From: Chaetorhynchus papuensis
Lineage: Eukaryota; Chordata; Aves; Passeriformes; Rhipiduridae
NCBI GenBank assembly: GCA_013396525.1
Contig: VWYX01000083.1
Location: 719,650-783,649 of the forward strand
Length of the DNA stretch: 64,000 nucleotides
Direction: 5' to 3'
Positions 11,691-24,319 of this stretch are shown here, in pieces. The notes beneath the pieces are model-generated. The model made no database searches. It was given only the letters and a program-made list of their open reading frames with translations, and was not told the DNA's origin. The position numbers were made by a program, and so were the translations under genes. Position 1 is the first letter of the stretch; the number at the start of each line of letters is the position of its first letter.

Positions 11691-14229
11691 TGTGATACCT
11701 TATTTTCCATAAAACCACACTTGCCATTGATCCTAGGGCTCTAAAGACTCATAAGCACAGAGCTTTTGACTCAAAAGGTCTTTGATGCAAGGACTTGATT
11801 ATTTTGGCCTTTATAATGCCAAGCAAATCACAGGTCAGAAAGTGCAGAGACTCCTGCTTGGAGGAAGCAAAGGCATTCTCTCATCTCTAACACCTTCTGA
11901 TTCTGCTCAGAGAACACAGAGAATTTATCTTTGAATCTTATGGCAATCCAAGACACTGGGAAGAGCTGTCTCCTGAAGGTGCATCTCTCCACCAGCGGTG
12001 GGGATAACCAAGAAACTTGCTTAGAGTGATGTTAATTTTGAGAGCAAATATCATACAAGATGAATTTCACCCTAATTAGGGTGAATTCTACACTAATGAA
12101 CCTGATTACCACAGCAGTGTGATAATTCCAACATAAAGAAAGCACAAGGAATGGGTAATACCAACAGACATCCCTTAAACACAGCACTTTGAATCCCATA
12201 TTTCTTTGTTGCTTTGGATCTGAAGACATAAAGGTAGAATGAGCTTTATAATTATTACTCTATATTCTTGTTAACATATGTTGCAATCTGGATAACCGTA
12301 AAAAACTTCATTCCTGAACAAGGCTCGCAGTCATAAAGCTTGGAAATGTAAGCTGGTGTCAAGCAAGGTGTAACCACATCCTTGTGCAGATGAATGCAAT
12401 GGTGCATGCACATATTGCACCTTAATTCCAGGAATTCCTGCCTGAGGAAGCAGTTCAATGTCAATTCAAATAGAGGTATCTCTGCAGGGTGGGAACTCTC
12501 TCTTGTATGCAATCCATCCATGGTGGATTTGAGGAAGAAGTCTTAATCTCACCAGCAACCAAGCATTCCACCCTAGAATTAATTAGGATTATGAGCAGAG
12601 GTGACAATTCATGTTAGCATGGAGCTCAGAAGTCCACCAAAAGTCTACTAGGAGAGACTGGACAGTCTTTGGTGCTCCCACCATTGAGGGTAGACAGGTA
12701 GTTATTTATTTGCACACCTCAGTTGCCAGCTCTGAGGTGTCTTCTCAGGTGAGGCAAGAAAATTTTTGAATTCTGGCTTCTGGGTGCCCTGTGTTAGGTA
12801 TTTCCCAAACTGAGAACACAGAACCTTAGTGGGGAAGGAAAAAAAAAAAAAAAAGACAAAAGTTTTGAAAGATTCATGGATACCTTATGTTCACAGGAGC
12901 CACTATCTATAGATTTGTGGTGTTATAGTCCATGGAAGATCTCAAGCTTATAAACTTTTATGTCTTATATCTCCACTGCCTGTCTTTCTTGTTGGTTTCG
13001 TTTTGTTTTGTTCTTCTCTACTTTAATCTTGAACACAACTCACCCAGGCAAAAGCAGACAATTCATATTTGAAAACCACTTACCAAAAATATAATCACTT
13101 TACATTCAGTCTCACAAGCACTTTGCAGGACTGAGCCACCTTTATCTGTGTCACAGTGCACTGGCAAGAAATGGCACTTGATAAGAACATGACGCAGCTT
13201 CCTTTGCAAACAACAGAGATATCTCCTTTTTTGTTTGGTGGGGCTCTAGAACCACTGCATGACCTTGTTGTATCCAACACAAAAATTAAACTACCTATTT
13301 TTATGAGGTTTCATTTGTTTGCAGGTGAAGATCACTGAATTGAAAATCTTTTAGAAGAATCAAGTGTATTTCTGAGTATTTTATTAAAATAGCAAAAGAC
13401 AAGTTCCAAAAATACTTTCTGTGTTGCTGTCACTGTGAAATCCTTGAACTGTAGTATTCAGAGCAGAATAAGACCAGCTGGAGCTATTGAGTGTAATTCT
13501 GGTGGTGACTTACACTCATGTATCTCATGGGGCCAGTAATGTACATTGTGTAGTTGGCACCACAAAAGTTTTGCTGTCAATCTTTGAGGTTTTTTTAAAA
13601 AAATGATGTATTTCTGTTCAGCACATAGGGAGCGCATGCTTTCCTAGGTGTCTCCGTGTGCACAAGCATGATGAACGCATTCTACGGTATTCAATTACAC
13701 AGTTGGCACTTTCTAAAATGGCATGTTGAGAATTTCCTTACGAGCTTGGAGCATGTCCCTGAATTGGCTTTAAAAAGTACAGAGCCAGATTAAGTATAGT
13801 CTTCTTTCCTTAGATTAATTTGCCTTTTCTAGTTCCAGTAAAAATGGAGTTTGGCTGAATTTTGGAATTGAACCATTGTATTATCTGTTGGTCCTCCTTC
13901 AGTAGTACTTTTAAAGTTAGCCAGCTCCTCAAACAGATTAAAACAACCTTATACCTTCTTATATGAAAGAAAACCCTAAGTGCACCCAAAAGATCATTTT
14001 CAATTGAATTTTGCACTCTCTTTCAAAAAAAAGATCTTATGCAAGGCCATCAGCTGTATGGGTACCAATTAATAACTGGGAAGACTGCTGCTGCTTCAGT
14101 TATTTATAAAGGTTTATTTTATCAGTATGACCACTGAGAAAGTCAAAACCCTTGGCCTAGTTTATGTTTTCCGCTAGATTTTGTGTTGTCCATCCTGTTA
14201 CCTTATAAATAATTCTTATATCATTACTG
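11691..14229. other. Unique non-coding sequence
   Basis: No gene recognised. Contains a perfect 20-bp palindrome (12066-12085), an A run (12840-12854) and a 'GTTTTGTTTTGTT' patch near 13000. Open frames stay below 90 codons. Confidence 0.5.
12066..12085. repeat. Perfect 20-bp palindrome centred on TAATTA
   Basis: Half-site TTCACCCTAA is followed directly by its exact reverse complement. The centre is TAATTA, a homeodomain core, flanked by CACCC/GGGTG boxes. With one base skipped on the left, the symmetry extends to GAATT...AATTC. A perfect 20-mer palindrome is expected about 0.06 times in 64 kb at even base composition. It could bind a dimeric factor or be chance; no function is shown. Confidence 0.5.
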
Positions 14230-15050
14230 GTGCTGAAACAGCATTAGATCCCTGTCGGCGTATTTAAAATTCAGAAAGTGCCGCGATTGAATTTGAACTT
14301 CGCCCTCCTGCAAATGAGTGCTGTGATTCCAGGATAAACCCTCTCCTCGTGCCTGTTGGCAAACCACACAATCTCCTTGTTCAGCACCTGTCTGACACAG
14401 CAGCCTCTGCTCGGCAGCGGCTCCTTTTAGGGTCGACTCCAAAGACCTGCCCTGCTCAGCTGCTCTTGTCCTGCCTGTGTGGGCCTGATTAGCATTGCAG
14501 CAGAGCGCCTCGCAAACCGCATCTGTCAGCCGATCCTGCCCGCTGACACATCCATATATCTTCAGGGAGCCTTTTCAGCTGCTCCTCTCAGCTGCTTCCA
14601 GTTCCTTTCTAGTCCCGTTCAAGTTTTGCACAGCTGCGTGAGTATCGCTGTGGCTCGGATCCTAATTCTCCTTTCAGTGCCTCTCTGTGAGCATTGTACT
14701 TGCTGGAGATTTGCTCTGCCTGATCCAACTGCCTCGGTTTTGGTGGGAAGGAGTTAAATCTGGTGGATTTTCAGCACAATTCAGATGGTGAACTTTTTTC
14801 TTCCTCCTGCCCAGCAAAGCAGTTTGCCGCTCATATGGGACCAACGCTCAGCTGGCAAATAACCCCACTGACATCAGCACAGCTCGGCAGATTTATGTCA
14901 GCTAAGGAGCCAGCTTTCCAGGGAATGCTGAAGGCCTATCTGCTCACACAGGCTTTTGCTTCTCAGATTGTCAGAAACACACTGGACTTAACCTTTGCTG
15001 TTGGCTTGACCTTTTAAAGCCTAGTCCCAAGCACTGCTCCTCCCCACCTG
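14230..15050. promoter_or_regulatory. GC-richer block with clustered CAGCTG E-boxes (candidate enhancer)
   Basis: The block stands out from its AT-rich surroundings by higher GC, several CpGs and no simple sequence. CAGCTG occurs at 14457-14462, 14576-14581, 14589-14594, 14631-14636 and 14849-14854, four of them within 180 bp; random spacing would be about one per 4 kb. CATATG, another E-box, lies at about 14832. CAGCTG is a preferred site of MyoD/Ascl1-type bHLH dimers. Open frames here (14479-14757, 14763-15017) have no recognisable protein and no flanking exon structure. Whether it works as an enhancer is inference. Confidence 0.35.
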
Positions 15051-15320
15051 AAATGAGGGATCTGATCAAGCTTCTACAGCCTGAGAACCTCCCTTGATGC
15101 CTGAGCTCTGGCCTTCAGCCCAGCATGGGGTTATAACTGAGGCAGCTGCAAAGCTCATCTATGTTCAAAGGTATCCAGGATGGGGGGCTTGGCTTGGAAG
15201 ACAGTTTTTAAGGTTGAATATTTGTTTTTTCCTCTTCTTGTTGCCATTAATAGTTTGTCACACACGGTTATATTTGCAGGACTGGATGTGTCTCTTTAGT
15301 AGTTGTAATTTTACAAAGAC
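15051..15320. other. Spacer, nothing recognised
   Basis: Ordinary unique sequence between the E-box block and the next CR1. No gene or repeat recognised. Confidence 0.5.
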
Positions 15321-15598
15321 AGATAGTGATAGGACAAGGGGCAATGTGTTGAAACTAAAAGAGGGGAGATTTAGGTTGGACATTAGGAGAAAACTTTTTA
15401 CTCAAAGGGTGGTGAGGCCCTGGCACAGGCTGCCCAGAGAAGCTGTGGCTGCCCCTGGATCCCTGCAAGTGTTCAAGGCCAGATTGGATGGGACTCTGAG
15501 CAACTTGGTCTAGTGGAAGGTCTTGCCCATGGCAGGGGGTTGGAACTGGAGGATCTTTCAAGTTCCTTCCAATCCAAGCTGTTCTACAATTCTATGGA
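15321..15598 (+). mobile_element. CR1 LINE 3' fragment
   Basis: The series 'GATAGGACAAGGGGCAATGT', 'AGATTTAGGTTGGACATTAG', 'GGTGGTGAGGCCCTGGCACA', 'GGCTGCCCAGAGAAGCTGTG', 'CAAGGCCAGATTGGATGGGA', 'CTGAGCAACTTGGTCTAGTG' and 'TTGGAACTGGAGGATCTTTC' is the CR1 3' end in forward orientation. It ends with terminal octamers 'ACAATTCTATGGAC'. Only the 3' untranslated part survives. Much of the 139-codon open frame at 15094-15513 lies on this element and is not a host gene. Confidence 0.92.
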
Positions 15599-18500
15599 CA
15601 CCTGGAGCTCCAGGGAGGACTACAAAAATGACCACTCATTTTTTGATTGCTTAATCTTAATTGTCCAGCCCTGGTGAGATTTTGGATAATAAATATTTGC
15701 TCTTAGTAAATCAATGTAGACACACAGAAGGAAGATACACCTCACAGTAACTATCAACATTAAACATTTTTAAATGGCTTGTCTCATGCTACTTTTAAAA
15801 TCTACTTTATATATTGTAATTGATGACTTTATAACTTGCAACTTGATTAATGTGTCCCTTCTGATTGCTCAAGTGCTCAGACATTGAGTGATGCTGGAAG
15901 CCAAATGAACAGGAGCCTTATCCTGTGCACTGTCCTTGCAGTAAGAGAAAGAGAACAGAAAAAGTTCATCATTGAAAACAGTCCCATATGGGTTTAGGTG
16001 ACCCTGTAAAATGATGCCATTCATAAATCTATTAAACTCCATTTTCAAACCCGTTGGTATAAACAACAGAAATCAGGCCTTGCTGTGTGCCTTTAGAGCA
16101 TGAAAGGAAATATCTCATTGTTTAGGCAGCAAGACGGATGAAGAAAGTCTAAATTCAGAACAACTACAGAGAGAAACTAGCTAAAGTGCGTGGCACTGAA
16201 CACAATTACATAATGCAAGGAGGTTTTGTGTAATTTCTGTTTCTAAGCCGTGTGGTCTGACTATTTCCTTCATTGCCAGCTCAAATATCAGCAGAGTATG
16301 AACAGGTTTCTAAATTTCAGCGAAGACTTAGAACTAAAGCCCCTGGTTGTGCCTTCTGAAGCATGTCTAAAACCGTAGTCAGGTAAAATTTCCTACTGAT
16401 CCATGAAATGCTAAAGTTTAAACAGTACCATTTAGCTGCAACCACCTGTTTCAGTTAATTCTCTTACATGTTTCATGCCTTGAAAGCTTTCGTCTTTCTC
16501 TTTAAGTCACTCTGTCAAGGACCACAGATGTTTTATTTTTGCTGAAGCCCTGCTTCAGTAACAACAAGAGGTGAATTAAATAAATTTACAATACATAGTG
16601 TGGCATCCATCATCACTTGCCATGTATGTAGGCATAGCTGTCAAATAAGAGAAGCAATCCTAAAGGACTGGGCAAGACAACAGCCAGCCTTGTGCTGTAC
16701 TTGCTGGATATCTCATTCTGTTACACACTCAGGGAAAAATACACTCACAAGTAGGGGAACAGAGCTGCTGGTTATAATCCTTGCTCTCCTGCTGGCCTGG
16801 CAGGCAGTATTGCACCTTCCAATCCATCTTGTGATTTTATGCTGAGATCTCTCTTTGCTTACTGTGTGGGGCATCACCTTTGGCAAGAGCCTCTCAGTGT
16901 AATGCTGAGGCAGACAATGGCCTGACACCAGAAACTCATACACGGTTTTTCACACTCCTGATAAAACTGGAGGCGCATTATCGAGTGCTGCATGACCAGC
17001 AACATGCAGCATGGAAATTAGATGATACCTAGGAGCAATGCAATGAAAATACAATGGAGTTTTGTCTCAAATACTTTCAAATTCCTCAGTTAGCATTTAT
17101 TTCCCATCCATGGTTCTCATGAAGGCATCCTGCTCTTGCCAACTGACCACCACCCTCCCTGCACTGTAGGGTCTGTAACACATAACCTGTGATTCTCTAA
17201 GGAGAGCTGCAGCTCCTTGAATTTCCAAACAAGGGGAGAGAAGGACAATTTTGTAACTTTATAAGTGGAGGCTAACAGGATCACTTATCTCTCTTTGCAT
17301 TGTTTTTCAGGAGGACCACAGTGGTGCACTGAAGAACTGGATCTGCCTCCTTACATTATCCACAGGATGCCTTTGGGTCGTTCTATACCCAAACCTGATA
17401 CACACCACAGACAACCTACAGGCCATTTATCCAGGAGGGCTTTTCCATAGAGCATCTTGAGTCTATAAGTACATAATTTACAAGTCTGCAAAGTATCATA
17501 TCCGCCACTGTCACCTTCTGTCATAACACCCACAACCATTTCATCTCTCCCAGAATGGTATCAGTTGAACATCCCGCCTTCCCCTTTATGCTCATATAAC
17601 TTTAAAACACCTATTCCTTTTCCTACAGCAGGAAAGTATGGAAAGAAATTTCCTGAATCTCCTCTTATAAAAGCAGCATAAATAAAATCCCAATTCCACC
17701 AAAATCACCTAAAAGCAACACCTGTATGAGAAAATCTTTGATTTTGCCTGCGTGGTTTCAATTTCAAGCAGAACAGTGATTTTCTTTAGTCAAATTCAAT
17801 GTAGGTTCACTGGTTGTAAAATATTTTATAATACTACATTTAAACTGCTGTAGAAAAGAAAAAATTTGCTCCATGACACTAAAGGAGAGAAGTGTCTGCA
17901 CTACAGATTTTTAAAATAGTTCTAACTGGAATAGATATTTCCCATCCACAATGAAAAGGCTTAGAGGAAAGATCTTGGTTAAGACTTGGATGTTTGTGTG
18001 TATGCTTATTTGGATTTTCTTTATGCTGATAGTTTTTGGGGAACAAAACCAAATATTTTATACCTGAATGTCTTATTTAATTCCAATAATAGTTTTAAAG
18101 ATTTTTTCAATGTCTGCCTGAGAGTAACGAAATGATAGCTTTGCTCAGTTTTGGGAATGTATATAATAAGAATTGCAAATTAATTTGTCAGTAGCTCCAC
18201 CTTGAAATTTCCCTTTTTGTTGTGGAAAAAACTGTCAGAACTAAATCTATTTCCACCATGTCAGCCACTATGCAAACACATATTTCTTTGTGTCAGGCAT
18301 TGGAGAGAAAGACCTTCTTTGTTAGGATGGTTCTTGCCCTATAGGCAGAGTTTGAGGCACAAGTAAAAGTAGAGAAAAAAATACAGAATTATTTCAAAAT
18401 ATGGACAGACCAATATTTTAAACATGTAAAATAATATTTGAAAAAAAATGGCAGGGATTAATCAAGTGTGATAAACCCTGAGACACTGATATATTTTCAT

Positions 18501-19250
18501 CAAATTTTTAGACTTAAGACCATTCTGTGCAGAAAACTTTTCCTGAAACTGCTCAGTAAATGACCGAGGTTTTCATTATTCTGCTTGCCGTCCTGTATCT
18601 AGGTGCTGGAATTACAATATTTATATATTTCTGTATTTTTAATTCAGAATGAGATTTTTTTAGAATTATTGGTCCAACTCAGCTCAAGTTCAAATATGAG
18701 GGAGCTTTAGTGTTGATTTTACTTCAAAAAGAAAGGCCAATGCCTCTTAACATGTTGCTCCAAGTGAGCAATCACAGGATAAATTGCTGAGCCCAAAAAC
18801 CTCTTGGCTTTAGCGTTAAACTGGACTAATGCTGAGCATTAGATCTATGTAAGCATTAACAAGCTTTCCCTCCCTGCTGAAATCTGAGGGCTGTGGGAGA
18901 AGGTTTCAGCCTTGTTTCAACCTGTAAAGCTCTAGGAAAGCACTTTGCATGTGCCAGAAGGTATTTTGTTTAAAATACACTCAAACCCCACTGAAGTGAT
19001 GGAATTTGTCTAGAAAACATGAATGGTGGACCTGAATATTTATATCGAGAATTATCACTTTTTATTGTAAATCGCCTGAAGATGCTGCTTTAATGGCTCC
19101 TAATATGACTGAAGAATTTAGCAAGAAGGTCAAGGAAACAAACCTTTTTTTCCTTTTGTTTTTTACATGTTCTGTTTGAGGGAAACAAGTCCTGCAGCTC
19201 AAGAAGGAAATACCACAATGCTACAGCAGCCACCACTAATTTCACAAGAC
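15599..19250. other. Unique non-coding sequence
   Basis: About 3.6 kb with no recognised gene, repeat family or RNA. Base composition is AT-rich and open frames stay under 85 codons. Confidence 0.55.
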
Positions 19251-19382
19251 CAATTAGAATCATAGAGTCATTTAAGTTGGATAAAAATTTAAAGTCATTA
19301 AGTTTAACCATGAACCCAGCATTGCCAAGTCCACCACTAAACTGTGTAAATCACTCTAGAGGTTCATACAGTCAGTAGAGAG
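19251..19382 (-). mobile_element. CR1 LINE 3' fragment, inverted
   Basis: Starts 'TTAGAATCATAGAGTCATTT' (reverse complement of the CR1 terminal octamers), then 'AAGTTGGATAAAAATTTAAA', then 'CCCAGCATTGCCAAGTCCAC' followed by 'CACTAAACTGTGTAAATCAC'. Same CR1 type as the fragment at 1291. Moderately diverged. Confidence 0.85.
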
Positions 19383-21235
19383 AAACACAATTTGAGGAAT
19401 TCAGTTCATCTGATCTTAGCACTGTTCTCTTTCCACCAAAATTATACACAGCGGTGCAGTTCAAGGAATGCTTAGATGTAGATTTCAGTTACTCACTTTA
19501 AGCACCAGTCTTTATTTATTACTTTTACACTTATTTTTCCACACATTTCTCCCTGGCTTCAGCCAACCATAACAGCAGCTGGCCTTGTAGAAACAGATAA
19601 ATGGAACTTAATAGAGGAAGAAACCAACAGGTATCCAAGCAAATAATTCTGCCTTTTGATGCACATGTTTCTCTCACCATTGCAGTCTGGAGGTGGGTGG
19701 CTATCCTGGGTGGATATACTCAAATTAACATCCTTCCAGCTGTGTGTCTGTGGTAGCAAGGACTTCCTGTGAGGTGCACATTCCTGCCAGACATGGGGTG
19801 TGTAAGCTGGGAGAGCTGTGCCTCCTGAGTTCCACAGTCTCAGGTTAAAGCTCACTTGGAGATGTCTGTGTGAAATGCCATCGCCTGAGAGTTTTGGGTG
19901 TGTTTTTCTGTTGCTGAACATTTCTGAAAGAGGTCACTTTTAGTCGAGGATTCAAATCTTTATAGACTGGAGAGGGAATAAAATCTGAGGTGCTTATCCA
20001 TCTGGGGAAAAAAAGAACAGGGCAGCATTTATCAGTTCTGATTTTCAGGCAGGGTCTCTGTGGAGACACAGACACATGACAGCAAGCCTGATTAAAATAT
20101 CTAATTTCTAAAGAGATCATTATATTGTTCAGTGTTTTCCTGTGGATCAGTCTGATTGTTACGTGACTTATGTATCTAACTCCAAATTTTGGGGTTTGCT
20201 TTGCAAATGTGTTAAATCAAAATATAGATTCTGCAGCACTTTGAAACACAGGCACCAACATTTTATTCTTCCTATGCCTTAGACCCTAAAGAGTCCCCAT
20301 GCTGCTCATCCTCAAAGGAGGATAGAGGTATTTCACTGTATTCCATGGAATGTCTCCTCTCTATTCTGAACTCAGACAGCATTAATTCATATCCTGGCCT
20401 CCAACAAGCTGCAACCTGACTAGAAAGAGTGAGATTAGCTTTCAGTAAACTTTCCAGGCTAAGGATAATATAGATATTTCATGTGTCACTCTCTTATCCT
20501 TATCACAGAGATCTATATAAATGACTTTCTGGCATTCCCCTACTTATCTGTTACACAGCATTACAGATCTGCAAGATTACACTTTCTGTGGGCTCCGAGA
20601 TTCTCGCTTGAATCCAGATATTCAGCATTGTTTTCACCACACTTGGACTTTGTTCCACTTTTAGTAGCAGCATGAAGTCAGTCACATTTAAATCAGATGA
20701 AAACCTGAATTTTTCATATTAATTAAATTTCAATAGATTCCTTATAAAGAATAGATGAAAGGAGCATCAGTGACACGGGAGTCATGTAGGCCGGATTTTC
20801 TGCAGATTAGCTAAAGCTGGTATGAACTTCCTCCCCAGCGTTCTCAAATATTTCCCGATTTTTTGAAGAGATTGACAAATAAGGTTTTGCATAATAGTAC
20901 AGAAGCAATTTCCTCGTCATTTCCACAATGTAAAGAAGAAAGAGAATTAAAAAAAAGAAAAAAGACACACATAAAAATAACCGAGTGTTGCCTCTCTGAA
21001 GTGGTTTCTGGAAATGCACAGGACCCTGATCATTCTCCAGTGTAATTCTCCCAGTCACACTGGGTTACAACAGTAATGAATTTAGCTTTGGCATGTTTAG
21101 GGATAGATTCCTGGAAAAAGAGCTAATAGAGTCTCTTAAAACTGTTGATTTTCAGAAACTGATCAAAATGGTTATTTACAAAAGAAAACTCCATCATTAC
21201 TGTAAGAGCTCCTTTTTTGAGATAATGGACTACAG
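19383..21235. other. Unique non-coding sequence
   Basis: No gene or repeat recognised. The minus-strand open frames at 19559-19921 (120 codons) and 19845-20120 overlap each other and have no recognisable domain. Confidence 0.5.
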
Positions 21236-21665
21236 TATCATAGAATCACAGAATAGCTAGGGTTGGAAGTGACCATTAAAGGGACATCTTCCTCTACCCC
21301 AGGTTGCTCCAAGCCCTGTCCAACCTGTCCTTGGATAATTCCAGGGATAGGGCAGTCACCACCTCCCTGGGTGACCTGTGCCAAAGTGTTATCACCTTCA
21401 CTGTAGCCAATTTCTTCCTTATATCTAGCCTCTTTTAGTTTAATACCATTGTCCCTTGTCCTTCCACTACAGGCCTTGTTAAACATTTCCCACCATCTCT
21501 CTTACAAGCCCCCTTGAAATACTGAAAGGCTGCAACAAAGTCTTTTGGAACTTTCTCTTCTCCAGGCTGAACAAACCCAGCTTTTTCAGCTTTTCCTCAT
21601 TGGAGAGATGGTCCAGCCATCTGATGATTGCTGTGTCCCTCCTCTGGTCCTGCACCAGCCAAGAT
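21236..21665 (-). mobile_element. CR1 LINE 3' fragment, inverted, about 430 bp
   Basis: Begins 'GTATCATAGAATCACAGAAT' and 'AGGGTTGGAAGTGACCATTA', then 'CCAGGTTGCTCCAAGCCCTG', 'CCAGGGATAGGGCAGTCACC', 'CCTTGTCCTTCCACTACAGG', 'CTCCAGGCTGAACAAACCCA' and 'GTCCCTCCTCTGGTCCTGCA'. This is the reverse complement of the CR1 3' end, including the last part of the reverse-transcriptase frame. The minus-strand open frames at 21238-21486 and 21479-21676 are transposon shadows. Confidence 0.93.
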
Positions 21666-24125
21666 ATTCTTACCACAAAGGTTGCAGATTCTTGTATTGC
21701 TTTTTGCTGGTGAAGAACCTCTTGCTAAAACATTATGTCACATTTGCTCTCAGTCTCCTTGAGTCTTCGGAAGAGACTTTGTTATACATTCAGAAATAAG
21801 TCAAAGTGAAGGTTTAAAGGGAGTAATTAAAAAATGGAAACTGTGAAAGTGTTTTAATTTCATTTAGGAAATAGGTAAAATAATAAATAGGTTAACAGGT
21901 GCATTAGTGACAGATTGTTCAGATCTAACCATCTCTTAATAAATTCTAATAAGTTAAACAAACCATTCACTTTTATTTTTAAGGAAATTTTGCTTGTGGA
22001 CTTCATCACCTTTTTCTAATTAATATTTGTAAACCTGGTTTCTAATTAATATTTGTAAACCTGGAGGTAGTGCAGCAATTCTGTATTTTTCTGAGAGGGA
22101 TCAGTCAATGCTATTGTTAGTTAACACTGCAGAGGGGGGTTTTATTGGTTGTGTTTGTTTGGGTTTTCCCCTTAGAACAAAGTCTCTAAGCTATCAGTGT
22201 AAGGCTTGATTTGACTTCACTTTGGATGACAGTCCCTAAAATGGTCAGCTCGAGACAAGCACACCCTAGAAGCCTTTGACTTGGAGTTCATTTGTAGCCA
22301 AGGAAACAGCAAGAGTGGCTGGTGCGAAATTCCTAGTATGAGTAGGGAAATTCTTTCTGACTTTCTCCTTTGAAAGGGGAGAGTTGGGATTTAGGATGTG
22401 AGTCTGTTCTGAGCAGGAAAAAAGGATGTGCTTCACTGTGTATTCCATACACATATAGGAAGATATTTCCATTTTCTAGGAGGAGCACCATTGCTCCCCT
22501 CACCCAGAGAGGCTGTGAACAGTGAACTTGCTCCGTCCTCAGCCAGCTCTCAGAGGGCAGCAGCTCCACACTCGTGGCCTTGGGTCACCTAGAAGCCTCC
22601 CAAGGCTCTTTAAGTGGCAAAGACAGTTTCCTCAGCTATCCAGGATGGCTCTGAAATATCGACACCCAAGTTTAGGATACCAGGGTACGGAAATACTTCA
22701 GGTGGCTTAAGGGGCAGGTGCCTCACGGGTTCATCAAGTCAAGCCAGGGATCAGTGATGTGTGAGACAGAAGAAGCAGCTTCTCCTACTGCAACACCTAC
22801 AGCAATATAAAGACTCCCCTATTTCTTTACTCTGTACAGCCACCAGATACACATCCCAACATGACATTAGAAAGCAATTCTGACTATTAGCCAAGCAGCC
22901 AGTAACACGGGGAAGTTTCTAAGCAGATTAACTGCTTTCTCCATCTCTGCAAGAGCCACCTGCACTCTGACTTTTTACAAATAACAAGGACTGAGGTTGA
23001 TGCTGCAATGATTCTAAACTTGTATTCCTGCACAGGGGTCAGTGAGATAACATCCATTAGGCAGTGGGTTTAGCATTTAATATCCCCTTTCCACTAAAGC
23101 TGTTCTTGAGAGAGTCAGCAGCATGGTCCAGCTGGTCTAGTATTATGGGGAGCATGAAGAGGAATTCTCAGCAGGAGGATGATGTCATGGTCTATTAGCC
23201 CTTCCTGTACCCAACTAAACCACCAAAATACCTTTCAGATCAAAGCTCTGTTTTGAGAGGAAAACTTCTTGTTTCACACTGACTTAAATATCTAAAATGT
23301 TAAGCCATCCTAGGCTGTGGTAGAGACTGAGGCTAACCTTTCATCTTCTCCATGACAGAAACATGAACATTCCAGCCCAAGCCAATACAGATGGCTTTGT
23401 AACATTTCCAGAGTACATTTCTGTGTGGGACACATGGACTGAATGGATCCCTGAGCCATTTCATCTTGCTGCAGTGTCCTGACAGTGCAACATGAGGGTG
23501 TGCTGAGAAGCAAGAGATGCTGGAAGGTAAACTTTGGCAGCAACAGCAAGCTTCCAGAACATGCTGGTCTGATCTAGAGCTGTAGGTAATCCACTTTGCC
23601 TGGGATTTGTCCCTGGCATAAGGGAAATGTGTGTATACCCTCAGTCCTCATGTGTGAGCATTGACAAACTTCCTAAAATGGAAGAGTTGGGCCTCCCAGT
23701 AATTTTGGGGAATATCCAGATCCACAGGAGCACAGGACTGCTGAAAAGACTTATGGAAAATGTTGGGGATTCCTTTGAGGGTTTCACATTACAGTGCGCC
23801 ACAGCTCAGGTGCTCCCTACATGCCTCACTCCTTGTCCTGTCATGGCAATCGAGACATTGCATGTGCAGCCAAAGGGCAATAGAACGTGGAGCACTGGGA
23901 ATTTCTTACCCTGCCACCTGGAAGAAGGCCCAGCTCCTAAAAAGCATTCAGAAACTCCCTTCTAATTTAAGTTCTTTCAAATATGGAGGTCCAGGCACTA
24001 CCAGAACTCATTCTACAACAGGAAAAGGCAAATGAGCCTTCAACTATTGTTATCCACTAAAATAATTTACAAATACTGTAAATAAGCAGGAGTATAAGAC
24101 TTTTCAGAACAATTTAATAAGAACT
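21666..24125. other. Unique non-coding sequence
   Basis: No gene recognised. It holds one short tandem duplication (22013-22064). The 112-codon open frame at 23627-23965 has no recognisable domain. Confidence 0.5.
22013..22064. repeat. Two exact tandem copies of a 26-bp unit
   Basis: A 26-bp unit beginning TTTCTAATTAATATTTG and ending AAACCTGG is present at 22013-22038 and again, identical, at 22039-22064. It is a simple local duplication, probably recent because the copies do not differ. Confidence 0.95.
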
Positions 24126-24295
24126 GTGCTGAGTTTAGCTGTGGTAGAATTAGTTTTCTTCATAGCAGCTGGCATAGGGATATGATTTGGATTTTTTCTG
24201 TAAACAGTGTTGATAATTCAGGGATGTTTTTGTTATTGCTGGGCAGGGCTTACACGGAGTGAAGGCCTCTACTGTTTCTCTGCCCACCCATCTTT
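24126..24295 (+). mobile_element. Avian endogenous retrovirus LTR remnant
   Basis: 'GTGCTGAGTTTAGCTGTGGT', 'AATTAGTTTTCTTCATAGCA', 'TTTGGATTTTTTCTGTAAAC', 'CAGTGTTGATAATTCAGGGA', 'TTATTGCTGGGCAGGGCTTA' and 'AGTGAAGGCCTCTACTG' match, in order, a common avian ERV long terminal repeat as I remember it, probably ERVL class. Only part of one LTR is present. No second LTR and no gag/pol/env reading frames are visible nearby, so it is a decayed solo-LTR fragment. Confidence 0.65.
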
Positions 24296-24319
24296 TTCCT
24301 GTCACTCACATTGAAATCT

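Noticed and set aside
12066..12085. Interstitial telomeric sequence
   Set aside because: Only one CCCTAA and one TTAGGG unit are present; too little to claim a telomere-derived site.
15094..15513. 139-codon plus-strand open frame
   Set aside because: Its second half is translation of the CR1 3' region that starts near 15321; the first half has no recognisable protein.
21238..21676. Minus-strand frames resembling a coding pair
   Set aside because: Both translate a CR1 3' end; the sequence is transposon-derived and 5'-truncated.
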